Shown: in pieces, positions 1-10,262 of the stretch | Layout of the letters: every line of letters starts with the position of its first letter | Position numbering within the stretch: the stretch's first letter is position 1 | Source: Bin80 sp026708685 | GTDB lineage: Bacteria > Bacteroidota > Rhodothermia > Rhodothermales > Bin80 | Assembly (NCBI GenBank): GCA_965200955.1 | Contig: OZ241742.1 | Coordinates: forward strand, 124,001-188,000 | Direction: 5' to 3' | Length of the DNA stretch: 64,000 nucleotides | Translations under genes and position numbers: made by a program | Notes under the pieces: model-generated | What the model saw: only the letters and a program-made list of their open reading frames with translations | Told to the model about the DNA's origin: nothing | The model's database searches: none

Positions 1-1
1 A

Positions 2-130
2 ACAGAACGCCCCAAGGAACACTACAGGGGCAATAAGATCATCCGTGAACAGGAGCCTGAAACGAAAGAAGAAAGAGAGGTTCGCAGAGAGAATGCTGTG
101 CGTCTTCTATCGGTTCTTTATGCGTACTAG
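2..130 (+). CDS. 3' end of an unidentified gene (cut by window edge)
   Basis: An open frame enters from the left edge and stops at TAG 128-130, giving about 42 residues rich in Glu, Lys and Arg (e.g. EQEPETKEEREVRREN). The composition looks like a charged coiled-coil or helical protein tail. No start is in the window and no family is recognised. A GTG-initiated ORF overlaps it in another frame but has less protein-like composition. It could also be a chance frame. Confidence 0.35.
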   Translation, partial: TERPKEHYRGNKIIREQEPETKEEREVRRENAVRLLSVLYAY

Positions 131-133
131 ATC

Positions 134-440
134 ATGCATATTGGTCGATGCCTTCAGCATAGCCCCGCACCAGAGGTGGTACCGAATGTGGAAAGTGTCC
201 CTGTCACATCCGAAACCGAAGTCCATCTTAACACAGCTCCGAGGACCAACATAGAAACCATGGTAGATGATGCTCAAAACATGGACGACAGTGTAGAGGT
301 GGCTCTCACCATAGAGATTGAACCTGTCAAGTCCAAAACCGAAACAGATCTGGATGCATTTCTGAAGACCAACATGCAAACCATGATAGAGGGTGCCCAG
401 AACATGGATCACTGTGTAAAGGTGGACACCAATCCAAAGC
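134..440 (+). repeat. Degenerate 123-bp tandem repeat, about 2.5 units
   Basis: Similar blocks recur every 123 bp: the segment near cagaggtggt (about 171) matches tagaggtggc (about 294) and taaaggtgga (about 417), with shared flanks containing the words ccgaaac and gaacatgga. Because 123 is 41 codons, the frame is kept, and the plus-strand frame from 134 shows a 41-residue repeat with paired words TNIETMVDDAQNMD and TNMQTMIEGAQNMD. That frame runs to 634, but its second half has no visible pattern. It could be a remnant of a repeat-protein gene. Confidence 0.5.
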
Positions 441-634
441 ATACACCTTACATGCAGACGAGTACCTTCCGCCTCCACCTACTGAAAGTCGGTGCAACCA
501 TTGCACTCCATAGTCGCTATGTTACGTTCTCTATCGCCCTGTCGGCAGAGCAACTATGGATCTGTTTTGGGATCACCTTCTGCGACTTCGGTGGCACTGC
601 TTGCCCGATATCTAACGCCAACCATCTCATCTGA

Positions 635-1702
635 GGTTGTTTTTCAAGTCAAAAAAATCCGAAAAATCAACGTATGGGAGAGGTGCGTCCATGCGGTACG
701 ATTGGGCATGGTATACAGCACTGTGCTGAGCTTGTCTTGGGCTCAAAAATGAGCGATTTGAGTGAATAACTGCTCATATATGAGTAGTTATTCTGATTTG
801 AACAGGAAAAAGCAGAAGATTCGGTTGAGGTACAGTTTTGTAGGTTATCCCCATACGATTGGTGTGTATTTGAACGAAAAATGAATCCTAATGTACTCAT
901 TTTTAGCCAAATTCAGAAGGGTTTTTCCGTAAAATCGCGACATTTTCAGAAGAGATACTCCGAATTTGAGCAAGGTAACGGTTTAGCTGAGATCAAAGGT
1001 TGAGATGAATGAGAAGGGGGATAGACTCTTTTTTTGAGACATTTGATCTATTGGTCTAAAATTTTTGCTGACAAGCGAAACAAATACCACGGTTCTACTT
1101 ACAATGTCCCGATCAAGTGAGAACTTGATGGTGGGTGGGCTCTGATAGAACGTAAATTCTCCCTTCGCACTCCACCAGAATTTTGGAAATTATATCCAAA
1201 AGTACCTATTTGATATTTTGGCCGTTATGTTGTATCTTGAGGATGTTACGTCTGGGATTGGCGATGTCTGCACCATGTAACAGGTGTATGAATGGACGGG
1301 GAGGAGCGTTTCCGTTAGGGACTCCAAGATCCCGTCAAATGAATTTATGAGTCTGTTACTCATGGATATAATTCCCAGAATTTTCTACTTCCCTTAATCA
1401 TGGTTTCTCTGCTTGAGACAGGTCATTCGTTCGTGCCGTTCGCAAACGTGCCCGGCAACTCTAATCCAATGCATTTAAGGGACTCCAGAGCAACATTTCC
1501 ACAAAAAAAATGGGGGGGGGTAGAAGCTCGTTCCCCATATATCCTTACGGAATTCCTGAGCTCTTAGAAAAACCTGAGACCTCCATTCTTTTTGTGAGCA
1601 TTACTGGATACCCGACTATTCCCTCCTCCTTTGGGTATCTGGAAATTCGTGATTTTCAAAATCACTTGCGTCTGAAACCCTACTTAAAACGACTTGGTGC
1701 TC
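635..1702. other. Long gap without a supportable gene
   Basis: About 1.07 kb before the giant adhesin. Only short frames with low-complexity or unconvincing composition are present. A G-rich tract (ggggggggg near 1512) lies about 190 bases upstream of the adhesin start. No RNA gene or clear promoter was recognised. It must contain the promoter of the downstream gene if that gene is not read from further upstream. Confidence 0.5.
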
Positions 1703-4700
1703 ATGTACTTGGTTAAAGTATGGCGAGATCGTGTAGTCCTTCAATTTGTCTTTCTGTGTGTAGCACTCTTGGCATGTATATCCGAGAGTAGTGCACTTAA
1801 GATTGATCAGTGGGATTCACCTGATGATTGGAAACGAGCTTCTATGGAGGTATCTGATGTGTGGGGATCCTCTGCGGTTTCATCTGAAAACTCTACATCA
1901 AATGCTTCAAATTGTACAGATACTGATCGCGTTACGGGAGATAACATCGTGCCAAGGCAGCTCGTCATATTGCGTCCATTCAATAATAGTTGGGCCTCTC
2001 ACCTGTCTATCGACGAATTGAAGGAAGGGGTGGCTCAATCCCATTCTTTCAGACTTTCATCCGCTCCCTCTGGCCCTGTCACCGTTAAATTGCTAATGAC
2101 AGATTATGCAAGGACAGACGGCAGAGGCTACTTGATAGAAGTTTGGGGGAGTACAGTGTCAAGAACAAGAGATGAACGGTTCTACACCTTCACATTCACA
2201 ACGACCGACTGGTGTCAACTACAAGTGATCTATTTTAGATTAAAGGATAATTCCACTGTGGATGCTTACCGTCATAAAATCAAAGCTAATTTTTCTGTAT
2301 CGGGCGGAGGGTCTTTTAAGGGTGACCATTATATTTATTGGGATAAAACCATAGATGATGAACGAAGCAAGCGGGGTATCATAGTGACTCCTCACCCCAT
2401 TGAGATGGGCAACGCCAAGAAACGGACATTCCAAGTGAAATTAGCCCATGCCAACTCCGTTGTAGTCCATGTTAGCCTTCGTAAAGATGCCGTTGAAAAA
2501 GAACATGGTTTAATCTTAGAGCGGGTTGAAGATATCCCCTGGATAATTACTCGAGGTAGTATGTATTTTTTCTCAAATAATTGGAATGTGCCTCAATCCG
2601 TCACTATTGAGGCAAAAGACATTGTTAATCGAAAACCCCGACATACATTCTATATTGAAGCTTCTGGGGGTGGTCATGATGGAGTCACTAGAGATGTTAT
2701 AGTCACTTTTGGAAACACTACTCCAACAGTAAACATTACTGGACTCCCTTCAAAGATCAACTCCACCGACGAACTCACGGCTACATTCACCTTTTCTAAA
2801 GATGTAACAGGATTTGAAACTGGTGATATTACAGTCTCCGGTGCTACGAAAGGGACCTTCTCTGGAAGCGGAAAAAGTTACACGCTCCCTCTAACGCCAA
2901 ATGGTTCTGAAGATGTCGTCGTCACCGTTGCCAAAGATGCTGCAACCGCTGGTACGAATACCGGCCCAGCTACTCCAGAGACAGCTACCGCTAAATGGGA
3001 TAGTGATCCGCCCGATGTGGAGATCACTGGCCTCCCTTCAAGGATCAACTCTACCGACCCACTCACGGCTATTTTCACCTTTTCCGAAGAAGTCACTGGA
3101 TTTGAAACGAATGATATTACGGTCACTGGAGGCACGAGAGGCACCTTCACAGCAACAAGTGCAACGGTGTATTCACTAGTTATCACTCCGACAGAGGATC
3201 AAAATGTGGTTGTCACGGTCACTGCAAATGCCGCTACAGATGGCTTGAATTGGGGTCCTGCCTCTGATGTGACTGCAAATGCCGTTTGGGATGATGTTAC
3301 ACCTGATGTCATGATTACAGGCCTTCCATCCAAGATCAATTCAACTGCTGAACTGACTGCTATCTTTACATTCACCGAAGATGTGACTGGATTTGAAACG
3401 AATGATATCACTGTCACTGGGGCTACAAAAGGGAAGTTCTCTGGAAGTGGGAGCAATCATACGCTTCTGATCACGGGAAGTGGGAGCAATTATACGCTTC
3501 TGATCACGCCAAATGGATCCGCTGATGTAGTCGTTACCGTTGGTGCAAATACCGCCAGTGATGGCTTGAATACGGGGCCCGCCGATCCTGAAACCGTAAC
3601 TGCCGTTTGGGATGATGCTACACCTGATGTCACGATTACAGGCCTTCCGTCTAAGATCAATTCAACGGCTGAACTAACTGCTACCTTTACATTCACCGAA
3701 GATGTGACTGAATTTGAAACGAATGATATTACGGTCACTGGAGGCACGAGAGGCACCTTCACAGCAACAAGTGCAACGGTGTATTCACTAGTCATCACTC
3801 CGACAGAGGATCAAAATGTGGTTGTTACGGTTTCTGCAAATGCCGCTACAGATGGCTTAAATACAGGGCCTGCCTCTGATGTGACTGAAACTGCCGTTTG
3901 GGATGATGTTACACCCGATGTCACGATTGCAGGCCTTCCGTTTAAGATCAATTCAACTGCTGAACTAACTGCTACCTTTACATTCACCGAAGATGTGACT
4001 GAATTTGAAACGAATGATATCACCGTCACTGGAGGCACGAGTGGCACCTTCACAGCAACAAGTGCAACGGTGTATTCACTAGTCATCACTCCGACAGAGG
4101 ATCAAAATGTGGTTGTTACGGTCACTGCAAATGCCGCTACAGATGGCTTGAATACAGGACCTGCCTCTGATGTGACTGAAACTGCCGTTTGGGATGATGT
4201 TACACCTAACGTCACGATTACTGGCCTTCCACCAAAGATCAATTCTACCAGTCCACTCACGGCTTCCTTTGCGTTCACCGAAGATGTGACTGGATTTATC
4301 ACGGATGATGTTAAAGTTTCAGGAGCTACCAAAGGCACATTCACGGCCAACAGTGCGACCGAGTATACTTTGCAGATCGTTCCTTCGGGCTCTGAAAATG
4401 TGGTGGTGACCGTTGTAGCGAATGCAGCTTCGGATGGCATTAACACGGGACCGGCTCAGGACGTGATTGCCACTTCTGTTTGGGATGGTGCAAACCCTGG
4501 TGTGACGATCTCTGGTGTACCAGAAAAAATCAATTCCCAAACACCGTTTACAGCGACCTTTACTTTTTCAGAAAACATCTCTGGCTTCATCTCTGATGAT
4601 GTGGTACTATCAGGTGCGGTCAAAGGTACATTCACCGTCAACAGTGCGACGACCTATACGCTGGTGATCACGCCATCGGGGGCTGAAAATGTCGTGGTCA

Positions 4701-7700
4701 CCATACCTGCGAACGTTGCAACCGATGGTACCAATCAAGGCCCCTCCAAAGCAGTTACAAAGACCGCCATTTGGGATGCTGACCCACCTACGGTCACCAT
4801 CAGTGGACTACCAGAAAACATCTCTACCACTACTCCACTCACCGCCACCTTTACCTTTTCCGAAGAGGTGACTGGTTTTATCACAGCAGATGTCAATGTG
4901 ACGGGGGCAATCAAAGGGACCTTTACTACTGAGAGTCCTTCTTCCTATACGTTGGACATTACTCCTGTGGGCCAGCAGAATGTAGTCGTGCAGGTGCCTG
5001 CGAACACTGCGACCGATGGCATCAATACGGGACCGCCTTCGCCTGTTACGAGGACATCCATTTGGAACAGTGAACGCGTGGCAACGCTCACCGTGAAATC
5101 CAATCAGGTTCAGGAAGGGCAATCCGTGAAGGTTGATGTGAACCTATCCGGTGCTCCCTTTTCAACGGATAAGGTCATCTCCCTGACCTATCCCCGTCCA
5201 GTGACCAATGACGCTACGGCGACCGAGCCCGCCGATTATACTCAGCTTCCAAGTGTGACGATTGAAGCAGGATCTCAGACGGGATCGGGATCCATTGCTA
5301 CGCGCGATGATGATGTGTATGAAGGCAATGAAACATTTGATGTTGCACTCGGCACACTGCCTGATGAGATCAAGCGGGGTGATCCCGCTCTGCAAACGAT
5401 CACAATTATTGAAAATGATACGCCTCCTCCCGTGGAAACTACCCTCCGCGTAGATCAAACTACCGTAGCTGAGGGAGGTCAGGTCAAGGTTACAGCTCGG
5501 ATCGCGGGGGCATTGAGTTATCCGGTTGATGTTCCACTGGTGTATCGTGCTGGGAGTCCTGAACCTGCACAGTCATCGGATTATACCCCCGTGAACACAC
5601 TCACGATTGAAGCAGGAAAAACGACTGCAGAAGGCACCATCAACATCAAGGAAGATGATCTGGTTGAAAAAGATGAGGTGTTCATCGTTTCACTTGGGAC
5701 ATTGAATAGTGCCAATCTGCGATCGGGCAATCCTTCCTTTCAGCGTATTACCATTCAAGACAGAACCATTCTGCCGACGGTCACGCTTTCAGCATCGTCT
5801 CTGTCGGTTACCGAGGGTGAAACGATCACTGTGACTGTGTCCTTATCACGAAACTTACCGAATGCAGTGACGATTCCTTTGACCTTGAGTGATGGTACTG
5901 CCATTGCTTCACAGGATTATACAATACCTCAGCGTCCTGAAGTGACTATTTCCGCTGGGGATAGGCAATCAACATTGGATATTTTCACGAAAGACGACGA
6001 ACTGCTGGAAGAGGATGAAACCTTTACGGTGTCATTTGGAGAACTCCCACCTGTCGTAGAAGGAAGCAACCAAATTGAAGTAACCATTGTTGATGATGAA
6101 GATGCTGAAATCATCATATCTCCCAATATCGTTCCGATCGGTGAAGGGAAATATGCAATCGTTCAAGTCTCGTTGTCTGCCGAGCCATCTGCATCCGTTA
6201 TCCTTACTATCAATGGGTATACAGAACCGCAGTTGACCCTCGCACCAGCTCGTTTGATCTTTACGCAAGAGAACTGGCATCAGTCCGAACGTGTAACGCT
6301 GACCGCAGGGGCGGATAATAACTCTGCCAATGAAACCGTAACCCTTACCTTGACAGCCAATGGGGGCGGCTATGTCGCTGTGACCGAAGAACTTCAGGTG
6401 ATCATCACGGACAACGATACTCCCCAACTGGTGGTTCAGAATTCGCTGAGGGTTGATGAGGGAAAATCTGCTCCCCTGAACATTTCTTTGTCATCAGCAC
6501 CACTATCAACGACCACGGTTACACTTTCAGCATCTGAGAATCCTGATCTGAGTTATGATCAAAAACCCCTCACCTTTTCAACTAACGACTGGGAGGAGCC
6601 AAAGACGGTGATGTTCTCAGCTGAGAGTGATGATGACTTTCAAAACGATGGGCCTCACGAGTTCATTCTGACGGCCGTTGGATACACCGATGGGGTTGTG
6701 ACGGGCAGGGTGCGGGTAACCATTATTGACGATGATGATCCAAAATTAGTGGTGAAACCGCTTGCATTAACCATTGAAGAAGAAGGACCATCAGGTTCGT
6801 TCCAGGTCGCCCTCAACGGTAGATCGTCCAGTACGGTGAATATTTCGTTCTCTGGGTACGCAGGGATGCCCATCAGCCCACCCCAACCGTTAAGATTCAC
6901 TCCGACCGGCTGGAATCAACCGAAAACCGTAACACTCACGGCTTTGCAGGATGATGAAGATTTTGACAGCGAAACCTTTGATCTGCGAGTCACCGCCAAT
7001 GGGGGTGAGTATGTGAATGTTACGGAAACAGTTTCCATTACGATTCAGGATAATGACAAGCCTCTTGAGCCGTTAACCGTTTCCATCAATGACAAGAGCG
7101 TCTATGAAGATGAGGAATTGATCCAGTTAGAAGTGGAATTGAGCCGTGCTACGGAGAAGGTGGTTCTGGTGCAGTATCATAGTTCGGATGGAACGGCTGA
7201 AGCAGGAAAGGACTATACGGCTTCACGGGGGATTGTGATCTTTGATCCCAATGCGACTCGCGGCGTGATTCAGTTTGAAATCGAAGACGATGGTCTTGCC
7301 GAACCGGACGGACAGGAAACCTTTGAAGTCACACTCTCCAAGCCAGTCAATGCAGGCCTTGGAAGGGCACAGGCAACTGTAACGATCCTGGATCCGCAAC
7401 CAGTGACGACCCTGCGCATTGAGGATGTACTGGTATCGGAGGATGTCCATGCCGTGACGTTTCAGGTGCATGTCTTCCCTCCGAGTTTGGAATCGATTAC
7501 GGTTCGCTATCAAACCGAAGACGGTACGGCTACCGCGGGCAAAGACTATCAGACGCAATCTGGTACGCTTGAGTTTACCCCCGGCATGGAAACCATGACC
7601 ATTGAAGTGCCCCTGCTTGGCGATGAGACGAAATGGCACACAGAAACCTTTATGATGCGATTGGAAACATCGGAGCCTGTTCAGATTGAAAAAGCTGTTG

Positions 7701-8992
7701 CCACAGCAACCATCACCGACGATATAGATCCCTCACCATGGATCACTCCAGATGTACTGGTGGCCTATACAACCCGATTCATGCGTACATCGGCATCCGA
7801 AATCATAGAAGGATTAGGACATCGCCTTCGGAATCAATCCTCGGTCTGTTCTGCAGCCTCTCGTAGTGAAACAGCTCAGTTATGGCATTCGGCTTCATCG
7901 TGGAATCCGTCTCTGGCTGAGCTACTCAGCGGATGTCATATCACCTCTAAGCGGGGATCCATTCAGGTGTGGGGACGCGGAGGATACCGAAGATTTCAGG
8001 GGCAGGAAAGTCACAATGATCTAGAAGTGAATGCAGATGTGTCTACTGCCATGGTGGGAATAGACTATCACTGGGGATCGGGTTGGCTTACTGGTGTTCT
8101 TGTCTCACACAGTCGGGGTGATGGAGCGTATCGTCTTTATCATATTGAAGACAGGATGGATGCTTCCATGACGGGAGTGTATCCCTATGTGTCCTACCAA
8201 CAGAAGACCTGGGAAATCTGGGGAACTGGAGGATTAGGCACTGGAAGTACAGACGTGTATCTATTACAAGATTTGATCGTTTCGTGGCGGGCTGGGTTTG
8301 GGGCGATAGGGATTCAGGGAAGGATGGCATCGGTCCAATCAGTGGATCTGAGATACTACGGAGATGTACTGATGATCTCCACACAATTAGATCGGCAAAG
8401 GGCAGGAGTAACACGGATTCGTGCAGGGATGGAAGCAAGTGCACAGTTGACCAGTGGACTCCAGCCGTATGTGGACGCAGGTGTGCGTCAGGATGCAGGG
8501 AGTGCTGAGAAAGGAGTTGGACTGGAACTGGCGACAGGGATCCGCGTGCTCATTCCGGTACTGCGATTCAGGGGAGATCTACGCACACAGAGGTTGATGA
8601 TGCATACCTCCGACGGGTTTACTGAATGGGGCGTTTCGGGATCACTGGAATTTGGTAGCCGTGACAAGGGTGTAGGACTGCGAGTAACACCCTCTTGGGG
8701 GCCTAGTCAACGCCGGGGGATCACTACCCAACAAACGATCCGCGATGTCGTCCCAACTCACGATGGCATCTATCGAACTGAAATGGAACTCGGATACGGA
8801 ATTCCATTGGATGACACGGTAATCCGTTCTATCGTGGGCATGACAACCTTTACTCAGGGAACCATGTACCGCTTTGGAGGGGAGTTGCGATCATGGGGAC
8901 AGTTATCGCTATCTGCTTTCGGAATCGTTCATGCCTATAGCACCACACCCAGAAATATTGGTATCAATGTACAAGGATCTCTACAGTATTAG
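1703..8992 (+). CDS. Giant Ig-like/Calx-beta surface protein with C-terminal autotransporter-like beta-barrel
   Basis: About 2429 aa from ATG 1703; an in-frame TTG lies 9 bases upstream. A hydrophobic signal segment follows the start (VVLQFVFLCVALLACIS). After an N-terminal region of about 340 aa come eight Ig-like repeats of about 96 aa (aa 340-1120), each with a 'TGLPSKINST...FTF' core and ending in 'VVVTV..NAATDGLNTGPA'. Roughly eight Calx-beta-like units follow (aa 1125-2005, with 'VxEGxxxxVxVxLS' and 'DDxxxExxExF' patterns). The last 420 aa alternate Gly/aromatic strands and end in Tyr, like an outer-membrane barrel (WGRGGYRRF near its start). Unlike the two other giant repeat proteins here it has no T9SS tail, so anchoring through its own barrel is inferred. 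Repeat 3 holds an 11-residue internal duplication. Likely role: adhesion or surface interaction. Confidence 0.85.
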   Translation: MYLVKVWRDRVVLQFVFLCVALLACISESSALKIDQWDSPDDWKRASMEVSDVWGSSAVSSENSTSNASNCTDTDRVTGDNIVPRQLVILRPFNNSWASHLSIDELKEGVAQSHSFRLSSAPSGPVTVKLLMTDYARTDGRGYLIEVWGSTVSRTRDERFYTFTFTTTDWCQLQVIYFRLKDNSTVDAYRHKIKANFSVSGGGSFKGDHYIYWDKTIDDERSKRGIIVTPHPIEMGNAKKRTFQVKLAHANSVVVHVSLRKDAVEKEHGLILERVEDIPWIITRGSMYFFSNNWNVPQSVTIEAKDIVNRKPRHTFYIEASGGGHDGVTRDVIVTFGNTTPTVNITGLPSKINSTDELTATFTFSKDVTGFETGDITVSGATKGTFSGSGKSYTLPLTPNGSEDVVVTVAKDAATAGTNTGPATPETATAKWDSDPPDVEITGLPSRINSTDPLTAIFTFSEEVTGFETNDITVTGGTRGTFTATSATVYSLVITPTEDQNVVVTVTANAATDGLNWGPASDVTANAVWDDVTPDVMITGLPSKINSTAELTAIFTFTEDVTGFETNDITVTGATKGKFSGSGSNHTLLITGSGSNYTLLITPNGSADVVVTVGANTASDGLNTGPADPETVTAVWDDATPDVTITGLPSKINSTAELTATFTFTEDVTEFETNDITVTGGTRGTFTATSATVYSLVITPTEDQNVVVTVSANAATDGLNTGPASDVTETAVWDDVTPDVTIAGLPFKINSTAELTATFTFTEDVTEFETNDITVTGGTSGTFTATSATVYSLVITPTEDQNVVVTVTANAATDGLNTGPASDVTETAVWDDVTPNVTITGLPPKINSTSPLTASFAFTEDVTGFITDDVKVSGATKGTFTANSATEYTLQIVPSGSENVVVTVVANAASDGINTGPAQDVIATSVWDGANPGVTISGVPEKINSQTPFTATFTFSENISGFISDDVVLSGAVKGTFTVNSATTYTLVITPSGAENVVVTIPANVATDGTNQGPSKAVTKTAIWDADPPTVTISGLPENISTTTPLTATFTFSEEVTGFITADVNVTGAIKGTFTTESPSSYTLDITPVGQQNVVVQVPANTATDGINTGPPSPVTRTSIWNSERVATLTVKSNQVQEGQSVKVDVNLSGAPFSTDKVISLTYPRPVTNDATATEPADYTQLPSVTIEAGSQTGSGSIATRDDDVYEGNETFDVALGTLPDEIKRGDPALQTITIIENDTPPPVETTLRVDQTTVAEGGQVKVTARIAGALSYPVDVPLVYRAGSPEPAQSSDYTPVNTLTIEAGKTTAEGTINIKEDDLVEKDEVFIVSLGTLNSANLRSGNPSFQRITIQDRTILPTVTLSASSLSVTEGETITVTVSLSRNLPNAVTIPLTLSDGTAIASQDYTIPQRPEVTISAGDRQSTLDIFTKDDELLEEDETFTVSFGELPPVVEGSNQIEVTIVDDEDAEIIISPNIVPIGEGKYAIVQVSLSAEPSASVILTINGYTEPQLTLAPARLIFTQENWHQSERVTLTAGADNNSANETVTLTLTANGGGYVAVTEELQVIITDNDTPQLVVQNSLRVDEGKSAPLNISLSSAPLSTTTVTLSASENPDLSYDQKPLTFSTNDWEEPKTVMFSAESDDDFQNDGPHEFILTAVGYTDGVVTGRVRVTIIDDDDPKLVVKPLALTIEEEGPSGSFQVALNGRSSSTVNISFSGYAGMPISPPQPLRFTPTGWNQPKTVTLTALQDDEDFDSETFDLRVTANGGEYVNVTETVSITIQDNDKPLEPLTVSINDKSVYEDEELIQLEVELSRATEKVVLVQYHSSDGTAEAGKDYTASRGIVIFDPNATRGVIQFEIEDDGLAEPDGQETFEVTLSKPVNAGLGRAQATVTILDPQPVTTLRIEDVLVSEDVHAVTFQVHVFPPSLESITVRYQTEDGTATAGKDYQTQSGTLEFTPGMETMTIEVPLLGDETKWHTETFMMRLETSEPVQIEKAVATATITDDIDPSPWITPDVLVAYTTRFMRTSASEIIEGLGHRLRNQSSVCSAASRSETAQLWHSASSWNPSLAELLSGCHITSKRGSIQVWGRGGYRRFQGQESHNDLEVNADVSTAMVGIDYHWGSGWLTGVLVSHSRGDGAYRLYHIEDRMDASMTGVYPYVSYQQKTWEIWGTGGLGTGSTDVYLLQDLIVSWRAGFGAIGIQGRMASVQSVDLRYYGDVLMISTQLDRQRAGVTRIRAGMEASAQLTSGLQPYVDAGVRQDAGSAEKGVGLELATGIRVLIPVLRFRGDLRTQRLMMHTSDGFTEWGVSGSLEFGSRDKGVGLRVTPSWGPSQRRGITTQQTIRDVVPTHDGIYRTEMELGYGIPLDDTVIRSIVGMTTFTQGTMYRFGGELRSWGQLSLSAFGIVHAYSTTPRNIGINVQGSLQY

Positions 8993-9080
8993 CCTCATGT
9001 CATAGTGAAGAATATGGTAGGACTTCAACATGCAATGAATGTCAGAATGAAAGAGACTCTACGTTGAATAGGATATGCTC

Positions 9081-10214
9081 CTATTCCCGGTCCGCTCCAT
9101 GTAAATCCATGGCAGAACGGGAGATCAGATCAACACGCCGTTTACCTGCATCAGAAAGAGAAAACTCGTTCCCTCGTCCACGAACTAATCCATTGGTAAG
9201 ATATTGATAGGGAATCATGGAGCGCTGGAGAACATTCAACTTCGGAGAAGTGACGATCTCACTGGAAGGTTCAAATTTCAGGGGTAAACCCGAAGCAGCA
9301 AATGAGATTTTCCAGGAACTTCCCATTTCAATGGGCGGCCCATACTCAGGTTGCCAGTCTGCCAGTTCATCACATAACCACGGGTATCTCCAGAGCATGT
9401 CGGGAAGAGTTGGTCCTGACGGAATCGTCACCTCAAACGAATATGGCTCCTGCTTCAGGAACTCTGGTAGCGAAAGAACTGGATTGTCCAGCAGTTCAAA
9501 GTAAAGACGTTCAATATCAATACCTGAAAGATTGAGACCATTATAGAGCTGGTGGTAGTTTGGAGCGATATTCTCCTTGTGATCATCATACCAGTAATTA
9601 AAGGCCTCGCTCAACATCAAATTCAGTTCTAAATGCAAATGTGCACGGCTACGACTGATGCCTGCCCCCGTGTATCCCATCACTCCAATCACATCCCCCT
9701 GATCCACGGCTTGATCAATTTCTGCAGAAATACTTCCAAGATGAGCATATAAACTGTAGTAAGGCGATTGTTCCCACCAGTGCTCAATGACGATGTATTT
9801 TCCATAGTTAGAGCGACCCGATTGATGGCTCACATACACGACAACACCGTCAGCAATGGCTTTGATTTCATCCAATGGCCGGCCCCTCGCATCAAGACGC
9901 AGTGGGCGCACATCAATCCCTTCGTGAAAGCGACTGTATACCGTTCCATGACGCGTATGCCGAACATTGCGTACAAAACCATATTTCCCTGCCGTCCACC
10001 CAGGCTGCTCATTGGGTCTGGGAGTACGATAGGTACCCACATAAAACGCTGGACCACCACCATCAAATAGTGCATGGTTATCGGTGGGTAGAATGATGGA
10101 AACACGATGGTCACTCTGTGCCGCAGAACATGCAATGGTGAGATGAAGAATCACTGCAAAAGACAACAGTCCGACGAAGTAAGAGCTGGAAAAACCTTTC
10201 ACGGGAATCATCAT
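9081..10214 (-). CDS. Secreted M23-family (LytM) metallopeptidase
   Basis: 377 aa with a signal peptide (FVGLLSFAVILHLTIACSAAQ). The M23 zinc motifs are present: HEGID (about residue 97), YAHLG, and HLHLELN (about 193), matching the family's HxxxD and HxH ligands. Members of this family cut peptide cross-links in peptidoglycan or act as regulators of division amidases. The roughly 170 residues after the HLHLE motif match nothing I recognise. Two adjacent ATG codons (10214 and 10211) could both start it. It lies 49 bases downstream of def on the same strand and may be co-transcribed with it. It ends tail to tail with the giant adhesin. Confidence 0.85.
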   Translation of the reverse strand: MMIPVKGFSSSYFVGLLSFAVILHLTIACSAAQSDHRVSIILPTDNHALFDGGGPAFYVGTYRTPRPNEQPGWTAGKYGFVRNVRHTRHGTVYSRFHEGIDVRPLRLDARGRPLDEIKAIADGVVVYVSHQSGRSNYGKYIVIEHWWEQSPYYSLYAHLGSISAEIDQAVDQGDVIGVMGYTGAGISRSRAHLHLELNLMLSEAFNYWYDDHKENIAPNYHQLYNGLNLSGIDIERLYFELLDNPVLSLPEFLKQEPYSFEVTIPSGPTLPDMLWRYPWLCDELADWQPEYGPPIEMGSSWKISFAASGLPLKFEPSSEIVTSPKLNVLQRSMIPYQYLTNGLVRGRGNEFSLSDAGKRRVDLISRSAMDLHGADRE

Positions 10215-10262
10215 CCAAAGTTGGTTGCAAAGATGTGAAGAACTGTAGATGTGTACATATTC

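Noticed and set aside
45..254. 69-aa plus-strand frame from GTG 45.
   Set aside because: It overlaps a better-looking frame ending at 130 and has a composition typical of a shadow frame.
1510..1716. 68-aa frame starting in a G-tract.
   Set aside because: It overlaps the adhesin start, begins in a homopolymer run and shows no family features.
2878..4446. A ladder of minus-strand open frames inside the Ig-like repeats (also at 16229-18229 and 37564-41520).
   Set aside because: They repeat with the same period as the plus-strand units and arise from the repeat's codon use. No starts, signals or family features of their own.
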